Below are positions 30,801-38,826 of a stretch of DNA of 64,000 nucleotides, one piece after another. Numbering within the stretch: position 1 is the stretch's first letter; each line of letters opens with the position of its first letter. The DNA comes from Prorocentrum cordatum (lineage: Eukaryota > Sar > Dinophyceae > Prorocentrales > Prorocentraceae). Under the pieces are notes generated by a model. That model made no database searches. It was not told the DNA's origin and saw nothing but the letters and a program-made list of their open reading frames with translations. Both the position numbers and the translations under genes were made by a program. The DNA lies in assembly GCA_963575745.1 (NCBI GenBank), contig CAUYUJ010004292.1, positions 1 to 64,000 on the forward strand, in the 5' to 3' direction.

Positions 30801-32339
30801 GTGCAGGACGGTCACGGCGCCATCCCAGCAGCGCTGTGGGGATCTCATTCCCCTCCGTCCGAGATCCTCGACGCGTTCGCGGAGGTGGTGCCCGTTCCAC
30901 ATCATTCGGGCCTCACGTCCTCGGCAGCTCGTTCCGAGCTCGCCGAATCGGCCGCAGCTGCGCGCGCCGAGCCGCGCCCGCCCTTTGACTGGGCGACCCT
31001 CGAGGGAGGGGACGCTCTGCCCGCCGAGATCGAAGCAGGGGCTCGCCGTGCTCACCGTAACATGGGCGGATCCTTCACCTCGGCGCGGGCGATGCTGGCG
31101 GAGGCGTCGGGGTTCGAGACCGACGGGCGGGACACCCTCGTTCCGCCCTTCTACGCGTCCAGGAGCAGGAGGGCCGCCACGCTGATCAGCTCTCCCAGCC
31201 CTGGCCGCCCTGCGCTCATCCTGTGGTGCGTCTGCGGCCTCTGCATCTCTCTGGGAGCCGCGGCGCCGACCGCAGGCCAAGGGCTTAGTCGGGCTGCGCC
31301 TTCCGCGCCCGCTCGCCCTCCGCGCACTCCCTTCGTGCGCGATTCTCACCTCACCTCCGCGTATCTCGATCGTCGCTCGAGATCGATTGATGCGTTCGAA
31401 CTGTGGTTAGCAGAACACACTGGCGTGCCGCCCGCCACTCTTTACCGTAGCGGGATACTTCTCGCCCGCTTCCTCGCGACCTTCGGCGTGTGGCTTCATG
31501 ATGCAGGTTTCCCTCATTATATTCTGGTTCATGCCATCTTGGGAATCCAGAGCGCTCATCCGCATTGGAAGGCCTTTCTAACAGAAGCTTGGGACGTAGC
31601 GAAACAATGGAAGCTCGCGGAGCCGCCAAAGCTCCGCCCGCCCTTACCTCGCGCTCTGCTGCGCGCTATGGTCGGTCTCTGTTTCGCCTGGGACTGGCCT
31701 GTGATGGCGGCCTTGCTGCTCATGGGCTTTACGATGTTCCTCAGGCCTGGCGAGCTGCTGGCGTCACGCCGCTGTGACTTGTCGCTTCCTTGCGACCGCC
31801 TCGAAGTTGAAGGGGATGCTTTTCTTTCGATTCTTGTTCCAAAGACCAGGAGAACGTACCCGACGCAGCATGCTCGCTGCTCCGATCGGGGCACGGTGAA
31901 GATTCTGAATCAAGTGTTTGGGCGGTTGGCTTCCACCGATCCTCTCGCCCCTTTCGGTGCGAGCGGCTTCCGTACTCGGTGGAATCATTTGCTTTCGGCC
32001 CTGGGCGTCCCTCTTGCCAAAGCGGGTCAGGGGCTCAACCTGACGCCCGCATGTCTGCGGGGCTCTGGCGCAACAGACTTCTATATCGCTACGGAAGACG
32101 TCCCTCGCGTCTTCTGGCGGGGGCGTTGGCGTCAGGCTTCCAGTGCTGAGCGCTACCTGCAAGCCGCCGCCGCTTCCACAGTTCTTGCTGCGCTGCCCGT
32201 GCCCGCACGGGCGCGGATCCTGTTCTTCGCCACCGCCAGCGACCGCCTTGTCGCTTCATTTCTCCAAGTCGGCCCCGCCGCTTGGCCTGCCCTACTTGCG
32301 GCCGCCCGCCGAAACCTTGTCACTTCGCAAGGTCCTTGA
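24816..32339 (+). CDS. ORF2 of the YR retrotransposon: RT, RNase H, J domain, tyrosine recombinase
   Basis: 2507 aa from ATG 24816 (MPLAPAFLEGG). Reverse transcriptase spans about residues 360-680: motif A SCDDLREFYYTF with Asp 484-485, a downstream block ALAMGDNMAVEIANSAHE, and catalytic LNIDDH (Asp 585-586) in place of YxDD. RNase H spans about 750-940: FGADASLGWGG (D756), NILETTVY (E857), VLLDSKVAL (D882), HRADDPTR (D931). A J domain at about 1144-1203 has LLGVVDGASRGTIEAAFRRQ and the HPD triad at 1173-1175. An Ala/Arg/Ser-rich disordered region follows to about 1860. A folded region of unknown type covers about 1866-2030. The C-terminal YR (about 2175-2490) shows FLRPGELLASRRCDL (R2310), CLRGSGATDFY (R2415), GRWRQASSAERYL (W2438, Tyr2447). 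The usual His of HxxR is Ala. Two repeat words (TAGQGLSRA) occur at about 1709 and 2151. It acts on the element's RNA and cDNA; the role of the J domain is unknown. The start was chosen because it is the ATG directly after the ORF1 stop; the upstream open frame is Arg-rich. Confidence 0.92.
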   Translation: MPLAPAFLEGGPSRGRGTPPQTVCTDAATAARRVWAQRGREGRNALLQRCCCGPAGRSTFRHHAPRSAPNRPSDPFGHFGRHLPQSSAPPMGPAAPEVGVLAGACSPSSTPAALANVAPFVADLSALLRLFPGANIDITHWAAALSQVGMGARCSLGSFSRSSMRAMDRDDPYLLGPPPRDPWPCPPAPPLGPPPDGLSARRRERWRLRRAARTLAQYSVIALNWLTLGHPSLAPAEARVRATVSPCQEGVRTRIERLCRIAVRLARGGKSDLGRAFAKFDSTEVSLHGLATHVAALEASFTSSSSVPAPMRHCPTSAPSVPGSLASAAAWDSTQVEPFDLKVRASRIKWDYSPVFDPIPFLSDARVREAFINPEEMRLPASEWPAGQKGARVHMDRAELWALLQKWDACGALYLTPASDLAWDEACGAFRVPKDSDFDRLILNPTVVNSRCASISSSTQRLGQGFLLCRLGLAPGEWLAVSCDDLREFYYTFRVPPARARRNALRVRLPSSRFKAFRAWRPELEGVDVAPCLNALAMGDNMAVEIANSAHEGVLHSFGALRPHEQVVHRSPFPRGPFVEMLNIDDHTGFQKLSWHGSAPRPDDPCRRDREVFAACDAGYPRVGLIQHPGKRARGETHKVVVGAEVEGRIGIVCAPLVRTVALCRLTLIQIYLGITTRSLLASLVGCWAQVFLYRRPMLAIFTHVYNFLSRLATEEGIEYDLPPYVRDELLACTFLAFTAITDLRAQPCPEVFGADASLGWGGVVRAPISPQLSAELWRRSEHGGWHTILHNRSLLAVLSRGVPLGPELTQLHRDLGLPSIEPPVAPRWVTELSEALRFRLAYKWEFRMPRHINILETTVYKSLCKYCCIRLPDSRIPVLLDSKVALGATAHGRSSSPGLSHVLSTTLPYVIGGGLYMGGMYVPTDVHRADDPTRNRAVRPPSRDPPAWLVEAERGEFTRFDCIAYADSRSSFPTCLWGRFVAQLVARGPEGLLSHRWAAAPPPSEGAGMAADAASDGAQGEAPDPSGAAESSSEAALASGERRGPRNALFADSERPLASSADATPKASASAEGGSPGPDPGAASAGSAPQAAKRAPPLALRSKAAAAPPPAIGVGSSRVGSREAPKGASAATPRTFQRAARVSASRQLLGVVDGASRGTIEAAFRRQSLVYHPDRTPAHLGADERAARALKWKQLCDAKSVLLQAVSQAAAPPDVPSTGGDGPAARAYARAKAAGKGARKGKLAPGSTMALQALEEAVSSRVALASAELAPRAALPASGAPLPRGGVSSALATRAAESDATLVSAVSRGRVELDALRTARADATRRTVQAPARGEGERAVARAELAEGMADRAYFRRVREAASREAAGLPRTAPVQLGRDWRKTLRAVLHNAEVSTGLAIAERAARAGDAPASSTGRSLAEVEAEDPRALARPADDPASSFSRRERRAVRARLGPRDEAVEDQPNRGGHAPHSASRTGAARTRRAARQRRASMAAPPAPEGGAATAPGRRARRTANARRWAGAARPSSAAGVGSPPRSRSPARSRTRSPNPYGTDRTSPSGGCSSPPVDGPISPEEPSEPPAGEASEGPHTPDGSPPASVRSRSRAEPACDEDSPTELEDVVLSALADSSMDLERVVAGLNPEVLRRLQAAFPRRSGASPPAARASVRSRSRGRGTRVGSETPRPVPPPPPPPPHHSGGRAASRSRASTAGQGLSRAVARGSSRAPSRQATSPRRREVRSPRVAPKRRPSPATAQRPATSRHGASSGDAHAGSSRADSAAQAPQSSVGTRSSSDAVAAPQGGGRAAEERGSSSGPAPGRDSGHELHPSGSHSGDAGSAAAAAFAARRTASAAVEQPLPPGAATALAWRLNLGGEKVTVVRWGPAWQAAFQSAASWLRSFAPAGAAEPEGRDDLHCLLQALHAYKRLFQTGGAEPIDEASWLHPYVAAVEPEAIPAGADLQAMGAGAIRGIGLGSKIEHRRRAGKLACLFDLLYHVQDGHGAIPAALWGSHSPPSEILDAFAEVVPVPHHSGLTSSAARSELAESAAAARAEPRPPFDWATLEGGDALPAEIEAGARRAHRNMGGSFTSARAMLAEASGFETDGRDTLVPPFYASRSRRAATLISSPSPGRPALILWCVCGLCISLGAAAPTAGQGLSRAAPSAPARPPRTPFVRDSHLTSAYLDRRSRSIDAFELWLAEHTGVPPATLYRSGILLARFLATFGVWLHDAGFPHYILVHAILGIQSAHPHWKAFLTEAWDVAKQWKLAEPPKLRPPLPRALLRAMVGLCFAWDWPVMAALLLMGFTMFLRPGELLASRRCDLSLPCDRLEVEGDAFLSILVPKTRRTYPTQHARCSDRGTVKILNQVFGRLASTDPLAPFGASGFRTRWNHLLSALGVPLAKAGQGLNLTPACLRGSGATDFYIATEDVPRVFWRGRWRQASSAERYLQAAAASTVLAALPVPARARILFFATASDRLVASFLQVGPAAWPALLAAARRNLVTSQGP

Positions 32340-32350
32340 GCACGGGTATG

Positions 32351-32508
32351 GCTGCCTCGCCGTCGTCGGCGAGCAGGCGGTCTCCCCCGCCTGACGCGCG
32401 GCGCCCCGGCACGAGCGCGCGGGGCGGGCCTGCCCATTTTGGGCCGCCCCGCGCGCGCGAGCCGCGGCCGCGCTCGGAGACAGCTCGCTAGCGCGCGAGC
32501 GGGAGAAT
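32351..32508 (+). repeat. Split direct repeat B1
   Basis: 158 bp starting GCTGCCTCGCCGTCGTCGG, 11 nt after the ORF2 stop, ending GAGCGGGAGAAT. It is identical to B2 apart from one G/A difference within GCGCGGGGCGGG. Its end overlaps the start of A2. Confidence 0.9.
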
Positions 32509-32562
32509 GCCTCTTCTATTCTCTGTGAGCAAGCTCCTGCTGTCTCCGCAGCTTCTCTGCCC
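32507..32562 (+). repeat. Split direct repeat A2
   Basis: 56 bp matching A1 at the left end. It is followed by 34 bp of spacer before B2. Confidence 0.9.
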
Positions 32563-32596
32563 CCCTCCCTCCTCTCCCAATCTAAGGCTGATGGGC

Positions 32597-32754
32597 GCTG
32601 CCTCGCCGTCGTCGGCGAGCAGGCGGTCTCCCCCGCCTGACGCGCGGCGCCCCGGCACGAGCGCGCGGGACGGGCCTGCCCATTTTGGGCCGCCCCGCGC
32701 GCGCGAGCCGCGGCCGCGCTCGGAGACAGCTCGCTAGCGCGCGAGCGGGAGAAT
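32597..32754 (+). repeat. Split direct repeat B2 (right end)
   Basis: Second copy of B1; ends GAGCGGGAGAAT directly against CCTCATCATCATC of the microsatellite. Confidence 0.9.
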
Positions 32755-33030
32755 CCTCATCATCATCACCATCTTCATCGTCATCATCCTTGTCCTCGTC
32801 TTCATCGTCCTCATCCTCATCACCATCATCACCATGAACACCCTCATCATCAGCATCACCATCACCACCACCAGCATCATACGCATCACCATCACCAGCA
32901 CCACCATTAGCACCATCAGCACTGTCGCTGCATCGTCATCATCAGCACCATCATCCGCGTCGTCGTTGTCGTCGTCGTCATCCTCATTCTCATCCTCATT
33001 TTCATCCTCGTCCGCGTCCTCCTCGTCCTC
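32755..33030. repeat. (CAT)n microsatellite, right of the YR retrotransposon
   Basis: Continuation of the CAT/CAC-rich tract seen at 21955-22257, changing to TCGTC and CCTC repeats near 32980. Confidence 0.9.
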
Positions 33031-33220
33031 CTCCGCGCACGCGCCCCCCGCGCACGGCCACCTCTCCCCGGGAGCCCCGCGCGCGCTCCTGAGGCGCCAG
33101 GGGGCCGTCCTCTCGCCTCCTTCGCCGATCCCCCCCCCCCCCCCCTCCGCGAGGACTACCTCCAGTGGCGCTGGGACAGCCACAAGCCGGCGCTCGGTGC
33201 GAGGGGGGGGCGCCCCTCCG

Positions 33221-33355
33221 TCAGGAGGGCAAAAAGCACACAGACACAATGAATCGTCGATACCCCAGAAAATATGAGAAAACATGGGAAGTGGGGGGGG
33301 GAAGACAGACACCCAGAAAATATAGGATTTTTTTTGTGTCCTGGGGCCCCTTCAC
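33221..33355. mobile_element. TCAGGAGAG element, copy 2
   Basis: Starts TCAGGAGGGC, contains GCACACAGACACAATGAAT and two CCCAGAAAATAT words, and ends TGGGGCCCCTTCAC. It is shorter than copy 3 because of an internal deletion near the T run at 33328-33336. Confidence 0.75.
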
Positions 33356-34094
33356 TCCGGGAGCGCGGGGGCGGGCCTGGACGGTGCGCGCAGAGATGCC
33401 CCGCTCCTCTTCGTGGAACGCTCCGCGAGCTGAAGCCAGTATGCTCCGTAGCTTCGAGTGGATCGAGAGAAGAAGAGAGATGCGCGGCGATGCCGACGCG
33501 GGCCTAGAGGACAGCCAATCAAGCTGGACAGGCGCAGCGGATCAAGAGAGGAAAAGAGGGGGAGGCCAGGGTGAAGATGCCAGCCCTGCCGGGCACAGAG
33601 TGCCTCCGCTCCTTCGCCTCCTCCTCCCCCTCCTCGGGCAGAGGCCATCGCCCGGGACGGGGGGGTCTCTCCCTGTTCCGCCGTCGCCCGGGAGGGGTTG
33701 GCGGAGCAGCTCCTCTCGAGCATTGCTCCGGTGGTCCCCTGCTCCTCCCGCACGGGCCCCAGGGGCTCGAGCACATCGAGATTGCTGCTGTCTGTGTGCC
33801 CGGCCCGTGCAGGCCGCGTGGGGGACCCTCTGGGCCGGCAGCAACGCGCTGCGGGAGAGCAGCGCAGTCTTCTCGGGGAAGGGGCCGAGAGGTTGGGATG
33901 CAACTCCTGGGAGGTCAAATTCTGATTTTGCACTGGTCCGAAGTCCGGCTTAATCCGGCTCAATCCCGCCTAATCCCGCTTAATCCGTAAGGGCTTCGCC
34001 CCCTGCCGCCAGCCCCCACTCTCGGAGAATGGGCCATGGAAGAGCGAAGTCATGAGGCTTTGGCTTCGCCGTGAAGAAGTGTCGGGACCTGTTT
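33356..34094. other. No supported gene
   Basis: GC-rich. Overlapping frames on both strands lack recognisable motifs. At 33944-33988 there are repeats of the word AATCCCGCTTAATCC, which return at 35065-35102 on the far side of the tandem array. Confidence 0.4.
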
Positions 34095-34830
34095 GTTTTT
34101 CGACCCTGACCCTACGGATCTGCGTGAGGGGTGCGGCGCATTTCAGAAATGTGATAAATCTCTTGTGTTTTTGGACCCTGACTCTACGGATCTGCGTGAG
34201 GGGTGCCGCCGCATTTCAGGAATGTTGCAAATCCTTTATGTTTTTGGACCCCGACCCCACCGATCTGCGTGAGGGGTGCCGTCGAATTTCAGAAATGTAA
34301 CAAATCCTTTGTGTTTTTGGACCCTGACCCCGCCGATCTGCGTGAGGGGTGCGACCGGATTTCAGAAATGTGGCAAATCCCGTGTGTTTTTGGACCCTGA
34401 CCCTACGGATCTGCGTGAGGGGTGCCGCCGCATTTCAGAAATGTGATACATCTTTTGTGTTTTTGGACCCTGACCCCGCCGATCTGCGTGAGGGGTGCCG
34501 TCGAATTTTTGAAATGTTGCAGATCCTTGTTGTTTTTGGACCCTGACCCCGCCGATCTGCGTGAGGGGTGCCGCTGGATTTCAGGGATGTGGCAAATCCC
34601 ATATGTTTTTGGACCCTGACCTTGCCGATCTTCGTGAGGTGTGCCGCCGAATTTTATAAACGTGGCAAATCCTTTGTTTTTTTGGACCCCGACCCCGCCG
34701 ATCTGCGTGAGGGGTGCCACCGAATTTCAGAACCGATCTGCGTGAGGAGTGCCACTGATTTTGAGAAATGTGGCAAATCCCATGTGTTTTTGGACCCTGA
34801 CCCCGCCGATCTGCGTGAGGGGTGTCAATT
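34095..34830. repeat. 73-bp tandem array, about ten units
   Basis: Units with GGACCCTGACCCCGCCGATC, CTGCGTGAGGGGTGCC and ATTTCAGAAATGTGGCAAAT start at 34173, 34246, 34319, 34392, 34465 and 34538, exactly 73 bp apart. One unit near 34735 is shortened. 73 is not a multiple of three, so the open frames cycle and do not indicate a gene. Confidence 0.9.
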
Positions 34831-35297
34831 TTTACCCACCCCAGCAATTCAGACAATACGATTTGGGCGTGGTAGAAATGCACGTTTTGGGCCTCCCCAC
34901 CCTCGCGCAGTCCATCAACAATGAACAGTTAAGCAGCAAGAAGTCAACAAGGAACAGCAAGCAGCAAGAAGCAGAACTGTAACAGTGGAAATTGGAAGCT
35001 GCAACTGGCACAGGAAACTGCGAACCTCCTGCCTACAGCCTGGTGGCCCCACAAGGGGGCCAGCGGATCCCGCTTGATCCGGCTTCATCCCGCTTAATCC
35101 GAGGCCCACTCCGGCGTAATAGCTCCCAAATGGAGCTTAATCCTCCTTGATCGTTCCGACGAAAACCTCCCAGTAGTTGCCTCCTAAGAGAGGTTTGGGG
35201 GCCCGTGGTTTGAGCCGTTGGTGTCCAGAACCCAGACAGCGAGGCGGTAGGAGATTGAGGAAGCTCCTTCGAAGGAGCTCTGGAAGCTCTGGGAATT
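34831..35297. other. No gene seen
   Basis: Includes AAGCAGCAAGAAG-type repetition near 34925-34980 and the ATCCCGCTTAATCC words at 35065-35102. Confidence 0.4.
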
Positions 35298-35486
35298 GGT
35301 ATCGTTTAACCGATCCCCATCCCCATCTCCATCCCCTTCGAGGCCCCCACCAAATCACCGCCCCAGTTGGGGATACACCCCTCCGAAACCCGAAGAGAAC
35401 GACCTATATCCCCATCTAGGGGGGGTAAATCGGCCAGCGGGGCCCAGGCCACGCCGCTGGGGATGGGGATCGGTCGAACGATACTC
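35298..35486. mobile_element. Foldback element, GTATCGTTTAACCGATC family, copy 1
   Basis: The left end GGTATCGTTTAACCGATCCC and the right end GGGGATCGGTCGAACGATAC are inverted repeats. Internally CCCCAGTTGGGGATACACCC and GGGGCCCAGGCCACGCCGCT are shared with a second, left-truncated copy at 53795-53925. Confidence 0.7.
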
Positions 35487-35678
35487 AGGGAAGGAGCTTC
35501 TGGAAGCTTCCAGGCACACGCACTGGGACAGAGTTCGAGAGGCCTGCGGGGACGAGCTGCAACGCCAGGCAAGCTGCTGCAAGGACTCTGGACCGGCGCT
35601 GTAGCGAGCTCCAGGGCGAGTTGCGGGGAGTCTGGACCGATCCGAAGCGAGCTATGAGACTCTTCTAGCGCTCTACGA

Positions 35679-35842
35679 TCAGGAGAGGAAAAAACACACA
35701 GACACAATTAATCGTCGACTCCCCAGAAAATATGGGAAAATATGGGAAGCGGTGGGGAAGACAAAAACACAGAAAATATGGGAAAATATGGGGAATCTTG
35801 TTATTTGTGTGTATTTATTTGTGTGTCCCAGGGCCCCTTCAC
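35679..35842. mobile_element. TCAGGAGAG element, copy 3, with 24-bp target duplication
   Basis: The 164-bp element is flanked by a 24-bp direct repeat (35655-35678 and 35843-35866) that begins TGAGACTCTTCTAGCGCTCT. It begins TCAGGAGAGG, contains two CCAGAAAATATGGGAAAATA words and ends GTGTCCCAGGGCCCCTTCAC. A long target duplication of this size is usual for target-primed retroposition. Confidence 0.8.
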
Positions 35843-35866
35843 TGAGACTCTTCTAGCGCTCTACGA

Positions 35867-36996
35867 GGTATCCGGGAACATGTGGAGTCGTGGGAGGTCG
35901 TGGTCCTCTTGCAGTGCAGAAGCGCAGGGGTCTGGGGAGAAGGGGGCCTGAGTTTCTGCGCCTGCTTCGGTCTCCCGGACTCCATCGGTTGCAGCGCCTG
36001 CAGGAGCCCATCGAGTGGAGAAGCATGGCTGAACACACTGCAAACCTCGATAAACGAACGCGATCGCCCGTAGTAGTATGTGGCATCCTTTGCTCGGGGA
36101 AGCGTAAGACTCGAGTAAGCCGGAACTCGGGTTTGCCGACGTTGTTTGACGAGCGCGTCCTGGTTTTTGACGCGGGATGCCTGGAGCGGGAGCCCGCGTC
36201 AAATTCCAGACTGGCTCTCGTCATTTTTAATGATGGTCCCCGTCAGGCCAGCCCGAGTCCCCCGTACCCGAGTCTTCCGTCTCCTCGATTTACATACGTG
36301 GCAGGGGATGCCCGGTGCCTTGCGCGTCCTGCTTCTGTTCCTGCGTTTCGACCTCTCGTTTCGGCGCATCGCTCGGTGCAGCAGTCGGTCTCACGAGGCA
36401 CTTTCTGGGGCCACGGGGCTCTCTCAAAGCCGCTCGGGATGAGAAGTTGGTCCCCGGGAGAACCCCGGGGCACACAGGGATCCCCTTTCATCCCTCTAAC
36501 TTCCGCTCTCCCTCCCTCTCCCTTCTCCTCTGCCTCCTTCGTCCTCCACCTCCCTCGCCCTCCTTTTCCCTCACCGCATCCTTCCTTCGCCTCCGCCTCC
36601 CCATCCTTGTCCTCATCCCTCTCCCTCTGCATTCCGTTTCATCTTTCTCCTCCTCCGCCTACCTCCTCATTCCCACCTCTCCCCGCTCGCGTGCCCCCGC
36701 GCGCGCGGTACAGAGCAAGGAACGAAGCAAGTTGTGTGACGGGGCGTGTTAGGCAGGAGGCGGCAGGTAGGGGAGGGGAGGGGAGAGGAGGGGAACGACA
36801 TCATTTTTATTGTGCTATTTGATTTTGCACTCCAAGGGTGCTCCAACCTGATGTGGATGACTCGCGACTCATCCACACCCCGCAGGCTCGACCCCGCCGC
36901 GGTGCCGATGCCGATGCGTCCCATCAGACCAAGGCCCCAGCTCAGGGCTCGCGCCTTCTAGTCGCAGGCTGAAATCAAGGGGCAACTTTCCTTTTT
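35867..36996. other. No supported gene
   Basis: A CT-rich region at 36480-36680, otherwise mixed sequence. Frames on both strands lack recognisable motifs. Confidence 0.4.
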
Positions 36997-38487
36997 ACCT
37001 AACAGCTTTTGCTGATAGGTTATTAGTGGTGTCAAAAGAGAGCAGCAGATGACTCCACAGGGGGGTCGGGGCGGGACCCGGGGAGCTGTGTCCGAACTCG
37101 TGTCCGAATGCGTTTTTTCGCAAACAGTCACACACTTCGTGCTCTTCGACCTCCCAGCACTCCATTCCCGGGCCACATTCTGAATGCCTGGAGCCAACTG
37201 TAGGCCAATTCGTGCTCTTCGACTTCCCAGAACTCCATTCCCGGGCCACATTTTAAATGCCCGGAGCCAACTGTAGGCCACTTCGTGCTCTTCGACTTCC
37301 CAGAACTCCTTTCCCGGCGTACATTTTGGATGCCCGGAGCCAACTGTAGGCCACTTCCTGCTCTTCGACCTCCCAGAACTCCATTCCCGGGCCGCATTCT
37401 GAATGCCGGAGCCAACTGTAGGCCACTTCGTGCTCTTCGAGTGCCCAGAACTTCATTCCGGGGCCATCTTTTGACGCTGATGCAGAGGCTGAGAATAGTG
37501 ATGCTGATGCTGAGGCTGAGGCTGAGGCAGGCAGGCTGAGGCTGATGAGGCTGAGGCAGGCTGAGGCTGAGGCAGGCAGGCTGAAGGCAGGCTGAGGCAG
37601 ACGCTGAGGCAGGCTGAGGCTGAGGCAGGCTGAGGCTGAGGCTGAGGCTGAGGCAGGCTGATGCTGAGGCAGGCTGAGGCTGAGGCTGAGGCTGAAGGCA
37701 GACTGAGGCTGAGGCAGGCTGAGGCAGACGCTGAGGCAGGCTGATGCTGAGGCAGGCTGAGGCTGAGGCTGAGGCTGAGGCGGATGCAGGCTGATGCTGA
37801 GGCAGGCTGAGGCACAGAGGCTGAGGCTGAAGGCAGACTGAGGCTGAGGCTGAGCAGGCTGAGGCTGAGGCAGGCTGAGGCTGAGACTGAGGCAGGCTGA
37901 TGCTGAGGCAGGCTGAGGCTGAGGCTGAGGCTGAGGCTGAGGCAGACTGAGGCTGAGGCTGAAGCAGGCTGAGGCTGAGGCTGAGGCAGGCTGAGGCTGA
38001 GGCTGAGGCAGGCTGAGGCAGAGGCTGAGGCTGAGGCTGAGGCTGATGCTGAGGCAGGGTGAGGCTGAGGCTGAGGCTGAGGGCTGAGGCTGAGGCAGGC
38101 TGAGGCTGAGGCCGAGGCTGAAGGCAGGCTGAGGCTGAGGCTGAAGCAGGCTGAGGCTGAGGCTGAGGCAGGCTGAGGCTGAGGCTGAAGCAGGCTGATA
38201 CTGAGGCAGGCTGAGGCTGAGGCAGGCTGAGGCACAGAGGCTGAGGCTGAAGGCAGACTGAGGCTGAGGCTGAAGCAGGCTGAGGCTGAGGCTGAGGCAG
38301 GCTGAGGCTGAGGCTGAGGCAGGCTGATACTGAGGCAGGCTGAGGCTGTGACTGCGACTGCCGCTGCCACTGCGACTGTCATCGCGAATGCGACTACGAC
38401 TGCGAGAACAGCAGAACTCTACAATTGGATTCTCATCTGAATCTTAAGGGGAATGCTTCCATATATGCTTCTACACATTGCTGTTAG
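36997..38487. mobile_element. Composite VNTR element, copy 4
   Basis: Starts ACCTAACAGC after a T run, carries the leader, 73-bp satellite (37130-37460) and GAGGCT minisatellite (37500-38350), then the conserved tail and GCTGTTAGGT. Same order as copies 1-3, 17 kb away. Confidence 0.75.
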
Positions 38488-38826
38488 GTTGCTTTGCCGG
38501 GATAATTTTTCTGGACGGGCACTACCTTCACCAAGTCGTCTGGTTAAAGTTGCGCAGTGAGTTTTGGCCGTCGCAGTTTCTTCCGAACTCGTTTTCGAAC
38601 CGCATAACACGCGAGCACCGCCCAGCGGTGCCGGCCCGAGGTTTCACGGTCTGGGGCGGGCCTGCGTGAGAGCGCCTGCCCGGGACCTTGGAGCGATTCG
38701 CGAGGACCCGAAAGGGCGAGGCCGACTTGGCCGACCGATCACCTGAAAAAATCATTCGCAGGTTGTGTACGACTGTCCCATTTTCGGGGGGGGGGTAGAC
38801 TTGTTCTTGCCCCCACCAGGTCGGGG

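Larger units (their letters stand above)
22258..32754 (+). mobile_element. Complete tyrosine-recombinase retrotransposon (DIRS-like, PAT/Ngaro-type split repeats)
   Basis: The 10.5-kb element has the order A1 (22258-22313), ORF0, ORF1, ORF2, B1 (32351-32508), A2 (32507-32562), B2 (32597-32754). A1 and A2 differ at about one of 56 positions, B1 and B2 at about one of 158. This split-direct-repeat layout, the lack of a target-site duplication and the RT-RNase H plus C-terminal YR are hallmarks of the PAT/Ngaro branch of YR retrotransposons. In that family the repeats let a circular cDNA be completed and the YR integrates it by recombination at a very short shared sequence. Here AT or ATG is common to the left junction (CATCATG), the B1/A2 junction (GAATG) and, as AT, the right end (GAAT). 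All three ORFs are open, so the copy looks young and possibly active. No methyltransferase domain is seen. Confidence 0.9.

Noticed and set aside
22258-32754. LTR retrotransposon
   Set aside because: No LTRs flank the ORFs, and there is no DDE integrase or aspartic protease; the ends are split direct repeats and the C-terminus is a tyrosine recombinase.
34095-34830. CRISPR-like array
   Set aside because: Units are full-length 73-bp tandem copies without unique spacers, in a eukaryotic genome.
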